Assembly (NCBI RefSeq): GCF_026342035.1
Contig: NZ_JAPENM010000005.1
Location: forward strand, 62,001 to 126,000
Length of the DNA: 64,000 nucleotides
From: Aldersonia sp. NBC_00410
GTDB lineage: Bacteria; Actinomycetota; Actinomycetes; Mycobacteriales; Mycobacteriaceae
Reading direction: 5' to 3'
The notes under the pieces: model-generated
Databases searched by the model: none
What the model saw: the letters and a program-made list of their open reading frames with translations, nothing else
Told to the model about the DNA's origin: nothing
In this document: positions 43,056 to 52,144 of the stretch, piece by piece
How positions within the stretch are numbered: position 1 is the stretch's first letter
How the letters are laid out: every line of letters begins with the position of its first letter
Made by a program: the position numbers and the translations under genes

Positions 43056-43192
43056 GCGGCCTTGCGGTCCCAAACACGACCTTTCGGATAGTGGAACTAA
43101 CGTCCCATACTTCGAGATCGTTGAAACGGGTTCCCGCCGCCTGCGCGGATGCTACGTTGTCGGCGTCGGCAATGCGGCAACGAGGGACGGCG

Positions 43193-44587
43193 ATGACTTT
43201 CAGCCTTGCGCTCACTCCGGCACAACGGGATCTCGTCGAGCGGACTCACGCTTTTGCGGAGGACGTGATCCGGCCGGTGGCGGCCGAACACGACCGAAAT
43301 CAGGAGTTTCCGTGGGCAGTGCTCGAGCAAGCCGCGCAGGAGGGGTTCTACGCGCCCCTGTTCTACCGCGATCTGATCGGCGACCCGACTGGTTTGTCGC
43401 TTCCCCTTTTCATGGAGGAGTTGTTCTGGGGTTGCGCGGGGATTGGCCTCGCGATCGTGATGCCGGCGCTTGCCCTGTCCTCGATCGGTCAAGCGGCGAC
43501 GCCCGAGCAGATGCTGCGCTGGGCGCCGGAGTGCTTCGGCGAGCCGGGCAACCTCAAGCTCGCGGCCTTGTGCATTTCCGAACCCGAGGGTGGTAGCGAC
43601 GTCCGCAACCTTCGAACGACGGCGACCCGCGATGGCGACGAGTGGGTGATCGAGGGGCACAAGATGTGGATCGGCAACGGGGGCATCGCGAACGTGCATG
43701 TCGTCAACGCCACTGTCGATCCGGATATCGGGCATCGCGGGCAGGCGTTGTTCGTGGTGCCCGGCGACGCAGACGGCATCGAACTCGTCCGCAAGCTCGA
43801 CAAGTTGGGGTGCCGCGCATCGCACACCGCGGAGTTGAAATTTCATGCGGTGCGCGTGCCCGCCGACCATCTGCTCGGTGGCGACGACAAGCTACAGCGC
43901 CGTATGCGCAAGGCCCGCGAGGTCCAGGAGCAGGTCGCGGAGGGAGCACCGCGCAAGCGCTCGGCCACCCTCGGCACCTTCGAGCAGACTCGCCCCATGG
44001 TCGCTGCGCAAGCGCTCGGCATCGCTCGCGCCGCACTCGAATACGCCACCGAGTACGCCAACCGCCGTGAGGCTTTCGGTGGGCCGATCATCGACAACCA
44101 GGGCATCTCGTTTCCACTTGCGGAGCTCGCCACGGAGATCGATGCGGCACGGCTGCTCACCTGGCGCGCGTCCTGGATGGCCGCGGCTGGTGTCGAGTTC
44201 CTGCACGGCGAGGGATCGATGGCGAAACTGGCCGCCTCGGAGGTGGCGGTGAAAACCACCGAGCGGGCGCTGCAGACCCTCGGCGGCTGGGGCTACATCA
44301 GCGATCATCCGATCGAGAAGTGGTATCGGGATGCCAAGCTGTACACGATCTTCGAGGGTACGAGCGAAATTCAGCGGATGGTTATCGGCCGTGCGCTCGG
44401 GGCAGCGGACGGCGGCTCGCCGCTGCACTTCGAGCAGCCGACCGAGGGCACGGTCTTCAATCGAACGTTCGCCCGCGGAACGCCGATGCGGACGAGGGCA
44501 GGCGAATTCGCGATGTCGGCGAAGGACCGGATCCCCGAGTCGGCCCAGCGCGTAGCGATGAAATTCCTTGCACCGCCCAAGAAGTGA
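43193..44587 (+). CDS. Acyl-CoA dehydrogenase
   Basis: 464 residues from the ATG at 43193 (CGAGGGACGG upstream). All three ACAD domains are seen: helical N terminus (AQRDLVERTHAFAEDVIRPV), the middle beta domain (ALCISEPEGGSDVRNLRTTA, HKMWIGNGGIANVHVVNATV), and the C-terminal helix bundle with ALQTLGGWGYISDHPIEKWY and YTIFEGTSEIQRMVIGRALG carrying the catalytic Glu. A 20-residue charged insertion (KARE VQEQVAEGAPRKRS) and a 60-residue C-terminal extension are unusual. FAD-dependent. It lies 137 bases after the sugar operon and has its own leader, so it is probably separate. Confidence 0.85.
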   Translation: MTFSLALTPAQRDLVERTHAFAEDVIRPVAAEHDRNQEFPWAVLEQAAQEGFYAPLFYRDLIGDPTGLSLPLFMEELFWGCAGIGLAIVMPALALSSIGQAATPEQMLRWAPECFGEPGNLKLAALCISEPEGGSDVRNLRTTATRDGDEWVIEGHKMWIGNGGIANVHVVNATVDPDIGHRGQALFVVPGDADGIELVRKLDKLGCRASHTAELKFHAVRVPADHLLGGDDKLQRRMRKAREVQEQVAEGAPRKRSATLGTFEQTRPMVAAQALGIARAALEYATEYANRREAFGGPIIDNQGISFPLAELATEIDAARLLTWRASWMAAAGVEFLHGEGSMAKLAASEVAVKTTERALQTLGGWGYISDHPIEKWYRDAKLYTIFEGTSEIQRMVIGRALGAADGGSPLHFEQPTEGTVFNRTFARGTPMRTRAGEFAMSAKDRIPESAQRVAMKFLAPPKK

Positions 44588-44641
44588 TGACGCCGCCGTC
44601 GGCGGAGTTGGTCATCTGCTGCGAAAGAAGCCGGCAGGCCC

Positions 44642-45691
44642 TCAGGTAAAGCGGATGGTCATGGTGGCGAGGCCGAAAATCTTGCGACTACCCGATTTGG
44701 CGACAACGATGATGACGCCGCTGCGACTCTCCGGATCCAGCGATTTGATCCGGCCGCTGTACTCGATGTCGCCGCCCTCGGCTGCCGAGACGATCGCCGG
44801 CTGCGAGAGCCGCACCGCATAGCGGGTCACCGCACCCGGATCGCCCGACCAGGACGACACGAATCCGGCGCCAAGGCCCATGGTGAGCATGCCGTGCGCG
44901 ATCACGTTCGGCAATCCGGCAAGCCGGGCAATCTCCTCATTCCAGTGGATGGGGTTGACGTCGCCGGCTACGCCTGCATAGTTCACCAGATCTCCGCGGG
45001 AAAGCCGCGCGTTTTGTGTGGGGAGCACATCGCCGACCGTCAGGTCGTCGAACGACCGGGTACCCGGTGCTCGGCCCGTGTCGTTTGCGATGCGGATGTC
45101 TCCCGCGGGTCGCACAGGCCTGGTATAGCCACCGTCGGCGCCGTCCCGCCCGAGGATGTTGACATCGTGCATCATGACGTTCTGGACGGCCTGGGTGATC
45201 GCCGGATCGACCTCATCGGCGGTCACACCCGCGACTGTGGTGTGCATCGTGTGCACGGTCTCGCCCGCGGCGTCGGTGAAGGTGTTGGTCACGGTGATCA
45301 GATCCCTGCCCGCAATTCGTCGGACCTTCGAAAGCTCCACATCGGTTCCGAGGTGGTCGCCGACGACGATCGGGCGGTGCTGCTCGAAGACCTGTTCGGT
45401 CTGCACGTAGGTGTCGTAGCCGCTGATCACCGACTCGAACAGGTGACGGTTGGCCGCCATCGCCGGGATCGAGGTGAATGTCAGCGGCGCCACCAGGTCC
45501 GAATAGCCCAGTGCGACGGCGGCCTCTTGATCCTTGTGCGCGGGGTGGTGATCCTGCACAGCGCGCGCGTATTCGCGCACTTTCTCTCGCCCGACCACGT
45601 ACGTGTCGTCCATTGCGTAGTAATGGCCGACGCGGGATTCGATTCCGGAGGTGCCGGAAGAGGTCGCTGGTGTGGCGGGGGTTACGGTCAC
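44642..45691 (-). CDS. Fused MaoC-type dehydratase, second HadAB-like protein
   Basis: 349 residues from a GTG at 45691; the start is uncertain. It has the same layout as the gene at 32037-33074: an N-terminal HadA-like half (GREKVREYARAVQDHHPAHK, APLTFTSIPAMAA) and a catalytic hotdog half (SRGDLVNYAGVAGDVNPIHW, VIAHGMLTMGLGAGFVSSWS). Predicted 3-hydroxyacyl-thioester dehydratase. It faces the acyl-CoA dehydrogenase gene tail to tail; both could act in fatty acid turnover or elongation. Confidence 0.85.
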   Translation of the reverse strand: MTVTPATPATSSGTSGIESRVGHYYAMDDTYVVGREKVREYARAVQDHHPAHKDQEAAVALGYSDLVAPLTFTSIPAMAANRHLFESVISGYDTYVQTEQVFEQHRPIVVGDHLGTDVELSKVRRIAGRDLITVTNTFTDAAGETVHTMHTTVAGVTADEVDPAITQAVQNVMMHDVNILGRDGADGGYTRPVRPAGDIRIANDTGRAPGTRSFDDLTVGDVLPTQNARLSRGDLVNYAGVAGDVNPIHWNEEIARLAGLPNVIAHGMLTMGLGAGFVSSWSGDPGAVTRYAVRLSQPAIVSAAEGGDIEYSGRIKSLDPESRSGVIIVVAKSGSRKIFGLATMTIRFT

Positions 45692-45795
45692 CACGAACAA
45701 GCTACCGGTGAGTATCCGCACGTCAAGAGTCAGGTGCTCGAATGCCGTGGCGGATGGGGTGCTCGGCGCTGCCGGTCCCCGGACAGATCCAGGAG

Positions 45796-47034
45796 TCAGG
45801 ACGCCGGTGGCGTCCTTCGTCGGATCATTTCGTCGCGGGGGACCGGACGCTCGATCTCGCCGCGACCGAGCAGGAGCGCGGAGAGCGGCAGAAATAGGAC
45901 GGTAAGCACACCGGCGGTGACAAGGACGGACGCATTGCCAGGGGTCATCGGTCCGGCGTCGACCGCGACAGTGGTGACCGCGACGATAAGTGGGAGTCCG
46001 GTGGTGGCGTAGAGCGCGATCTGGCCGCGCTCGCGTCGGTCGAAGGCCCGCTCACCGTCGTCGTTGCGTTCGAACCGGGTCGCGACGAACACTGGCACGC
46101 CGCGCACGAGCAGTAGTACGACGACCGCAAGGATCAGCAGCCCGGGACGACCGACGACGGCTTCGACATCGATGTTCATTCCCGACGTGACGAAGAAGAC
46201 CGGGACGAGCAGTCCGAACGCCAATCCGCCGAGCTTTGTCTCCAGGTTCTCGTCTCCTCCGGGCATGAGCCTGCGCAGGATGAAGCCGGCGGCGAACGCC
46301 GCGATGATGATGTCGAGTTCGAATGCCGCGGCGAGTGCGATCAGGCCGACGAGCAGCAATATCGTCAGGCGCACCTGGGTCTGCGCTGTGGTGTCGGTGC
46401 CCCTGCGGATCGTCGCCATGGCGCGCGATTCGGGACGGCCGATCCGGCGCGGCACGATGGCGACGACAATCGCGGCGAGTGCGAACAAGGCCAGTACCAG
46501 CAGGGAGCCTGCCGCGCCGCGCGCCCCGAGGAGAATCGCCATTGCCACGACCGGGCAGAGTTCGCCGATGGCGCCGTGGTTGAGGATGGTTTGGCCCATC
46601 CGCGTCTCCAATAACCCTCGCTCGGTCAGAATCGGCAGCAAGGTGCCCAGCGCGGTCGAAGTCACGGCGATTGCGGTCGCGACTTCTGCCCTGATTGTGA
46701 TCACCTGCGCGAGACCGAACGTCACTGCGAAGGCAAGTCCGAGGCAACACAGCCAGGTGAGAAAGGCGCGCCGACCGCCGGGACCGACCAGTTCGCGTTG
46801 GTCGAGTTCGTATCCGGCGAGCAGGAAGAGTAGACCGAGGCCGAGTTCCTGGAGCATGTCGATCTCAGGTGTGATCGAGGCAATGTCGAGACCGAACGGT
46901 CCGATGATGATGCCGGCGATCAGCAACAGCACGACTTCGGGTACGAGTCGTCGGGGTACTGCGGCGGCGATCAGCGGTGCACAGGCGGCGGCCAGCACGA
47001 TCCAGAACAGCGATTCGGCTACCTCGGCGGTCAC
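45796..47034 (-). CDS. Cation/proton antiporter (CPA2/Kef type)
   Basis: 412 residues from a GTG at 47034. About 12 hydrophobic helices are present: VPEVVLLLIAGIIIGPFGLD, ELGLGLLFLLAGYELDQREL, FELDIIIAAFAAGFILRRLM, LAFGLLVPVFFVTSGMNIDV, and a late GLPLIVAVTTVAVDAGPMTP. The pattern GIIIGP..LG and the FFVTSGM.id helix are typical of KefB/C and NhaS relatives. No NAD-binding KTN domain follows. It exchanges Na+ or K+ for H+. Its start overlaps the stop of a possible small gene upstream. Confidence 0.85.
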   Translation of the reverse strand: MTAEVAESLFWIVLAAACAPLIAAAVPRRLVPEVVLLLIAGIIIGPFGLDIASITPEIDMLQELGLGLLFLLAGYELDQRELVGPGGRRAFLTWLCCLGLAFAVTFGLAQVITIRAEVATAIAVTSTALGTLLPILTERGLLETRMGQTILNHGAIGELCPVVAMAILLGARGAAGSLLVLALFALAAIVVAIVPRRIGRPESRAMATIRRGTDTTAQTQVRLTILLLVGLIALAAAFELDIIIAAFAAGFILRRLMPGGDENLETKLGGLAFGLLVPVFFVTSGMNIDVEAVVGRPGLLILAVVVLLLVRGVPVFVATRFERNDDGERAFDRRERGQIALYATTGLPLIVAVTTVAVDAGPMTPGNASVLVTAGVLTVLFLPLSALLLGRGEIERPVPRDEMIRRRTPPAS

Positions 47035-47318
47035 AGTATGCCGCCTGTGCTGTTGTGGTTGGTCATGACAGTTCGGCCACTGGGGCACTCAGCGAACGTC
47101 TCGAGTTCACCGAAACCGCCACCGATGTAGGCGAATCGCGCCGCAAGCCGCTCGAAAGCCCCCAAGGTGACGAGGGACGTCGGCGGCCCGGCGGGTCCGT
47201 CGGCGCGACCGTGGAATCGGAAGCTTCCGTCGCACTCATCTGCACGTCCCTCTCGGAGAAGTTTCCGCGGAGTACCGAAATTTCCATTGTGCGCCGTATC
47301 GGGATGCCGTGTCCTCAT
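47031..47318 (-). CDS. Possible small protein upstream of the antiporter
   Basis: Up to 95 residues from the ATG at 47318. The last part (FERLAARFAYIGGGFGELET, then FAECPSGRTVMTNHNSTGGI) looks coding and its stop overlaps the antiporter start as GTGA. A second frame over the same bases starts ATG at 47236 behind GAGAGGG and ends at 47063. I cannot tell which, if either, is used. Confidence 0.3.
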   Translation of the reverse strand: MRTRHPDTAHNGNFGTPRKLLREGRADECDGSFRFHGRADGPAGPPTSLVTLGAFERLAARFAYIGGGFGELETFAECPSGRTVMTNHNSTGGIL

Positions 47319-47527
47319 ACCGGCCGGGTGAACCGGAGCGTTCGTTGGACATCCGGGAGCCGATGTTGCCTTCTGTTCGGGTATTGCCGGGTACGCCGCG
47401 ACAGCGGCCGTACACGCCGGCCGGACCGTCCCCAGCGAATGCCCAAGAAGGCCGCGCAGTTTGGCTGCGCCCAAGAACCCGCAGGTCCGATACGATCACT
47501 GCCACAACCCAATCGGAGGGGGCGTCC
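47319..47527. other. Divergent intergenic region
   Basis: 209 bases before the SulP gene. GGAGGGGG at 47515 is its ribosome binding site. No other feature is clear. Confidence 0.4.
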
Positions 47528-49237
47528 ATGGCCGTACTCGCTCGTGTGCTGCCTCGGTCGCTGCAGGGTTACCAGGCCGGTTGGTTGCGCACCGACGTCG
47601 TCGCCGGCGTGACATTGGCGGCTGTCGCGATCCCGGAGACGATGGGCTACACGTCGATTGCCCAGACTCCGGTCGTCACCGGCCTGTACACCATCATCTT
47701 CCCGACCCTGGTCTTCGCGCTGCTCGGCTCGTCCCGACTGCTCGTCGTGGGTGCGGATTCCGCAACCGCCGCCATTCTTGCCGCCGGCCTTGCGGGCATA
47801 GGAATCGCAGGGCTGCAGCCGAATTCGGCAGAATGGCTGGCGTGGACCAGCTTGGTCGCGCTGGTCTGCGGTGGCCTGCTCGTGTTGGCGAGACTGCTGA
47901 AACTCGGCTTCTTGGGCGACTTCCTCAGCGCATCCGTGCTCGTCGGGTTTCTGACCGGCGTCGGTATTCAGGTCCTAGCGGGTCAGATCCCCGACATGCT
48001 CGGAATTGCGAAGGGCTCCGGCAACTGGTTCGAGCAGCAGTGGTCGACCATCACGCACGCACTCGACGCCAATGGCTGGACGCTCGCCTTCGCCGCGGGG
48101 ACGTTGATCATCATCGTGGGGTTCGAGCGCTTCCTGCCGAAGGTTCCGGGCGCCGTGGTAGCCGTGATCGTGTCGATCATCCTGTCGAACATGCTGAACG
48201 CGTCCGGGCACGGCGTCGCGGTGGTAGGGGCCGTCGAGAGCGGCTTTCCACCGATCGGTCTGCCGGATGGGCTCACGTGGAGCGATATCCCGAAGGTGCT
48301 CGGCATCGCGTTCTCGTGCTTCGTTCTGATCATCGCCCAGAGCGCGGCCACTTCGCGCAGCTTCGCGATGAAACACAGCCAAACCGTCGACGTGAACCGT
48401 GACATCGTCGGCCTGAGCGGTGCCAACTTCGCCGCTGGGCTGACCGGTACCTTCGCGGTGAACGGCAGCCCGACCAAGACGCAGATCCTCGACGAGCAGA
48501 AGGGACGTACTCAGGTCGCCAACATGACGATGTCGCTGATCGCGCTCGTCGTGGTTCTGTTCTTGACGGGGCTGCTCACCGACATGCCCAAGGCGGTGCT
48601 GGCCTCGATCGTGTTCCTGATCGGTATCGGGCTGATCGACCTCGGGGGACTGCGGCGGATTCGGGCCGCCCGGGTCAGCGAGTTCGCCATCGCCGTGATC
48701 ACGGCAGTCGTTGTCTTCGCGATCGGTGTCGAAGCGGGCATCATCCTTGCCATCGTGCTGTCGATCATCGAGATCGTCCGCCGCGCGTACGCGCCGAAAG
48801 ACTTCTTGGTCGGCACGGACAGCGGTGGCGGGATGACCTACGTCAGAGCCGAACCCGGGCGCCAGAGCCTGCCCGGGCTGCTGGTTTTCCGCTTCGATGC
48901 CCAGCTTTTCTTCGCCAACGCGAGCCGGTTTTCCGATCAACTCGACGGACTGCTGTCGGCGGCGCCGACCGACGTCCGATGGTTAGTGCTCGACTGTTCG
49001 TCCCTCAACGATATCGACTACTCCGCCGGCATCACGATCGCCCGGCTCATTCGAGCCCTGCATGCCGATGGTCGCGTTTTTGCCCTCGCCCAGGCCGATC
49101 CCGACCTGCTGGCCACCCTCGAGAAATATGGCACGTTGGCCGATTTCGACAACAGCCACATCTATTCCACCGTCGCAGCCGCGGTCACGGCATTCCGGAG
49201 TTCTTCGCTGCCATCGGCGTCGCCGGAATCGGAGTGA
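47528..49237 (+). CDS. SulP-family anion transporter with STAS domain
   Basis: 569 residues from the ATG at 47528. The transmembrane part has the SulP signature near helix 1-2: TDVVAGVTLAAVAIPETMGY, then GLYTIIFPTLVFALLGSSRL and VVGADSATAAILAAGLAGIG. The conserved FAVNGSPTKTQILDEQKGRT loop follows later. A cytoplasmic STAS domain covers about residues 440-555 (LLVFRFDAQLFFANASRFSD, WLVLDCSSLNDIDYSAGITI). Members move sulfate, bicarbonate or dicarboxylates. It is divergent from the antiporter gene. Confidence 0.9.
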   Translation: MAVLARVLPRSLQGYQAGWLRTDVVAGVTLAAVAIPETMGYTSIAQTPVVTGLYTIIFPTLVFALLGSSRLLVVGADSATAAILAAGLAGIGIAGLQPNSAEWLAWTSLVALVCGGLLVLARLLKLGFLGDFLSASVLVGFLTGVGIQVLAGQIPDMLGIAKGSGNWFEQQWSTITHALDANGWTLAFAAGTLIIIVGFERFLPKVPGAVVAVIVSIILSNMLNASGHGVAVVGAVESGFPPIGLPDGLTWSDIPKVLGIAFSCFVLIIAQSAATSRSFAMKHSQTVDVNRDIVGLSGANFAAGLTGTFAVNGSPTKTQILDEQKGRTQVANMTMSLIALVVVLFLTGLLTDMPKAVLASIVFLIGIGLIDLGGLRRIRAARVSEFAIAVITAVVVFAIGVEAGIILAIVLSIIEIVRRAYAPKDFLVGTDSGGGMTYVRAEPGRQSLPGLLVFRFDAQLFFANASRFSDQLDGLLSAAPTDVRWLVLDCSSLNDIDYSAGITIARLIRALHADGRVFALAQADPDLLATLEKYGTLADFDNSHIYSTVAAAVTAFRSSSLPSASPESE

Positions 49238-49404
49238 GGAGACCGCCGCAGCCGTCGCTCATGGTGCGCCCGACATTCCGACGCCATCCATTTTGGTTGA
49301 CGTTACGCCCCGCCGGGGTTTGTACCGTCGGTATGGTTCATCCATCGGGCGTGCGGCGACCGAGGAGCGGCGATGATCAGCATCGATCACGGCGGTACGA
49401 CGCG

Positions 49405-49656
49405 ATGAGAGCGGGTCGGAGGTTGCTGTTGTTGCCGGTGAATCCGGTTTCGTGGGCGCGTTCGCAGACGCTCGTGGCAGCCGTAGTCTTCGCGGCCGGA
49501 ATCCCGATCCGCTCGGCCGAGGCGCGGCATCATTGGGATGGATTGACCTCGCGCGCAGTGCGATTCGTCATCCATTCGGCGCGGTGTGGGGGTGCGTCGC
49601 TCGGGTTCGTGCTGCGCAATGACGACCGCCACCTGCGACCGGAGGAGGGAATGTGA
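49405..49656 (+). CDS. Possible small protein upstream of the DUF2254 gene
   Basis: 83 residues from the ATG at 49405. The stop overlaps the GTG of the DUF2254 gene (GTGA), and GGAGGAGGG of that gene lies inside its end. The sequence starts MRAGRRLLLLPVNPVSWARS and is Arg-rich with a weakly hydrophobic centre. No family recognised and the codon pattern is only fair. Confidence 0.35.
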   Translation: MRAGRRLLLLPVNPVSWARSQTLVAAVVFAAGIPIRSAEARHHWDGLTSRAVRFVIHSARCGGASLGFVLRNDDRHLRPEEGM

Positions 49657-50960
49657 ACCGCCGACGTGGCGAACGCTTCCGGGAGTACCTCAGCGGAGCG
49701 TTGTGGGTGTGGCCGTCGGTGGCGGTGGTGTTGGCGATCGCGCTCGGATCGGGCCTGTCTCGGGTGACCATCTCGGAGTCGTCGAGATTCCACTGGCTCG
49801 TTTTCCAGGGCACCGCGGACGATGCCCGCACCCTGCTGATCGGCATCGCCGGAACAACGATCACGGTGATTGCTTTGATGCTGGGGCTGACCGTGGTCGC
49901 CCTGCAGCTGTCCTCGACCCAGTACTCGCCGCGGATCGTGCGGAATTTCCTGCGCGACCGGCCGAACCAAGTCGTGCTGAGCGTTTTCGTTGCGACATTC
50001 GCCTATTCCGCTGCGGGCCTGTACACAGTTGGCGTTTACGAGGGCGATCGCAGCGCAGGGTTTCCCCGTGCTGCCGTGTCGGGCGCGATTGCGTTGTTGT
50101 TCCTCACGCTCGGCGCCCTGGTCTACGAGGTGCACCACATTTCGCATGCGATGCAGGTCGACGAGATCATGCGTCAGATCGAGCAGCACACGGTCGCTGT
50201 CATCGATGCGCGATTGCCGGGGGGTGATGACGACGGCGGCGCGTCCCCGTCGGCCGGTGCGGTCGCGGTTCCGGCCCCGAAATCGGGATATCTGCAGACG
50301 CTGTATCCCGAGTCGGCGGTTCGGTATGCCGAGACGCATTCGGTGCATGTGCTGTACACCAGGCGGGTCGGCCAGCATATCGTCGCCGGTGCGCCACTGG
50401 CCTGGGTGTGGACCGGTACGGACACGTCGGTCGATTCCGAACGGTGCACGGGACCGGTGGCCGAGTGCGTCCGAATCGGTTTCGAACGGACGATGGAACA
50501 GGACGCCGCTTTCGGCCTGCGCCAACTCGTCGATATCGCGGCGAAGGCCCTTTCACCCGCCGTCAACGACCCGTACACGGCGGTGCAGGCGATCGACCAC
50601 CTCTCGACCGTCCTCGCCGCGCTGGCACCGCACCCCTTGGGGCCGGCCGTCATCCGGCCCAGCGCCGCCGCGAGTGTCACCATTCCGGCGCGGGATTTTG
50701 CCAGCTATCTGGATTTGGCGTGTGGACAGATCAGGCGCTTCGGCGCATCGGAACCGACGATTGCGCAGGCGTTGATCGAAATGCTCACCACCGCAACGAA
50801 TGCACTCGCAGCCGATGCCGACGGACGACGCGCCTCCATCGGGAACGAACTCGACCTCGTGCTTGCCGACGCGCAGCGCTGCATCGCCCAGCGCGCCGAC
50901 CTGACCCCGGTCCAACACGACGGAAGTGCCCTGCGGGCGTTGCTCGCGAACCGCCGTTGA
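49653..50960 (+). CDS. DUF2254 membrane protein
   Basis: 435 residues from a GTG behind GGAGGAGGG. Four membrane helices lie in the first 160 residues: LWVWPSVAVVLAIALGSGLS, LLIGIAGTTITVIALMLGLT, VVLSVFVATFAYSAAGLYTV, AAVSGAIALLFLTLGALVYE. DUF2254 hallmarks follow: ALQLSSTQYSPRIVRNFLRD, and AAFGLRQLVDIAAKALSPAV then NDPYTAVQAIDHL. This widespread family has no known function. The soluble C-terminal half probably lies in the cytoplasm. Confidence 0.9.
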   Translation: MNRRRGERFREYLSGALWVWPSVAVVLAIALGSGLSRVTISESSRFHWLVFQGTADDARTLLIGIAGTTITVIALMLGLTVVALQLSSTQYSPRIVRNFLRDRPNQVVLSVFVATFAYSAAGLYTVGVYEGDRSAGFPRAAVSGAIALLFLTLGALVYEVHHISHAMQVDEIMRQIEQHTVAVIDARLPGGDDDGGASPSAGAVAVPAPKSGYLQTLYPESAVRYAETHSVHVLYTRRVGQHIVAGAPLAWVWTGTDTSVDSERCTGPVAECVRIGFERTMEQDAAFGLRQLVDIAAKALSPAVNDPYTAVQAIDHLSTVLAALAPHPLGPAVIRPSAAASVTIPARDFASYLDLACGQIRRFGASEPTIAQALIEMLTTATNALAADADGRRASIGNELDLVLADAQRCIAQRADLTPVQHDGSALRALLANRR

Positions 50961-50994
50961 ACAGGCGGTCCTCGGAACGTACCGGCAGCATCGC

Positions 50995-51354
50995 GGCAAT
51001 CGAACCGTGGTTTCCGTCATCTACACGCGCAGTCGCGTGGTCACTTCGGTGGTGTCTTCGGCGTCACGTCGGCGGCCCGACGTCGAGTAGGGCAGCGTCT
51101 CGATCCTCGCCCCGGAGGGGTTCTCGGACACGCGGTTGCCGAGAACGTCTATGCGGATACGGCGATGTCGCGCCGGGCCGGTTACATGTACGGCGCGGTC
51201 CGCAGGGGCAGGCCGGTGCCGGACTCGGGCCGACGACCTCCGTCGGCGAAGCCGGCCTGCTGGTCCCGGCCGTCGAGGTGAGGCAGACCGGTGAGGTGCA
51301 CAGCATCGACGGCGTCGAGATCGAATTTCAGATGGCGCGGGGTACCGAGGCCGC
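50995..51354 (+). pseudogene. Relic of an alkyl sulfatase (metallo-beta-lactamase fold)
   Basis: Joining frames gives an internal piece of an SDS-hydrolase-type alkyl sulfatase. VIYTRSRVVTSVVSS is a degraded VIYTHSHVDHFGGV metal site (shifted frame), ILAPEGF is intact, AVAENVYADTAMSRRAGYMY and GAVRR follow in the next frame, and AGAGLGPTTSVGEAGLLVPA then SIDGVEIEFQMARGTEA in another. At least three frameshifts and one TAG occur in 360 bases. Intact enzymes are 600 residues; both ends are missing. The rest of 50,961-51,752 shows nothing else I recognise. Confidence 0.65.
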
Positions 51355-51752
51355 CCGCCGAGATTCGTCACCCCGTGAAACCCGAACTGTCCCTTGATGG
51401 ATCGTTACGCCTGGGTACGGGCACGTGTTTGGTTGGCGCAATGAGCTTCCGCGGCGCTCACCGGGCCTCGAGTCCGATCCTCCCGCGACCGGCCCGAAAG
51501 CGCGTTCCGCCGACCCGAAACCTGGGCGTGACCTGCGAATCAACGAGCGTCTATGAGACGGCGGTCTCAGAACAGCCCCAGTTGCCCCGATGTGTGGTTT
51601 ACTTGATCACGGTCATGGTTTTGCGTATTCATACTTCTGTGTGCTCGAGACCTCTGTTGCTTCTCCAGCGCGATTCTTCGTAATTGCCGCGCGAGGCAAC
51701 TGACCCGATGGCAGGAGAATCTGTCGTCGTCAACGGTAAGAGGAAGAAATAC
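51355..51752. other. Leader region of the cold-shock gene
   Basis: About 400 bases without a gene. The part from 51,600 is rich in T and pyrimidine runs and ends in AGAGGAAG before the cold-shock ATG. Long structured leaders are usual for csp genes and give temperature control of translation, so a long 5' untranslated region is likely here. Confidence 0.45.
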
Positions 51753-51956
51753 ATGTCACAGGGCACTGTCAAATGGTTCAACGCGGAAAAGGGCTTCGGC
51801 TTCATCGCCCCCGCTGATGGATCCAGCGACGTCTTCGTCCATTTCTCCGAGATCCAGAGCAGCGGCTTCCGCTCGCTGGAGGAGAACCAGCAGGTTGAGT
51901 TCGAGGTCGGCCAGGGCGCCAAGGGCCCGCAGGCGACCAACGTTCGCGCTCTCTGA
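51753..51956 (+). CDS. cspA: Cold-shock protein, CspA family
   Basis: 67 residues from the ATG at 51753, with AGAGGAAG before it; an upstream ATG would add 23 residues not found in the family. The single OB-fold domain carries both RNA-binding motifs: KGFGFIAP (RNP1) and DVFVHFS (RNP2), and starts with [14 protein letters not shown]. It binds single-stranded nucleic acids and melts RNA structure. A strong hairpin follows the gene. It is a single transcription unit. Confidence 0.95.
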   Translation: MSQGTVKWFNAEKGFGFIAPADGSSDVFVHFSEIQSSGFRSLEENQQVEFEVGQGAKGPQATNVRAL

Positions 51957-51986
51957 GGGTCACACCCCAAGACTTAAGGTCTGAAA

Positions 51987-52023
51987 CACTGTCCCCCGGC
52001 ACCAATGGTGCCGGGGGACAGTG
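51987..52023 (+). terminator. Perfect 17-bp hairpin after the cold-shock gene
   Basis: CACTGTCCCCCGGCACC and its exact reverse complement are separated by the loop AAT. The stem is GC-rich and starts 30 bases after the csp stop codon. There is no U-tract after it, which is common for actinobacterial terminators. Confidence 0.8.
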
Positions 52024-52144
52024 CTGTTCGGTGGCAGTTCACGCGGGTGCTTGCTCAGATGCGCGCGGTCTGGTTCGGTCAATCTGCGCGGCAGTCGCGT
52101 GGTTCTCGTCGGCTTGATGCGGTAGTAGGAAAGGTGATCCAGCC

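Noticed and set aside
42968-43192. N-terminal extension of the acyl-CoA dehydrogenase
   Set aside because: The upstream 75 codons are the shadow of the RpiB-type gene end; the ATG at 43193 matches the family start.
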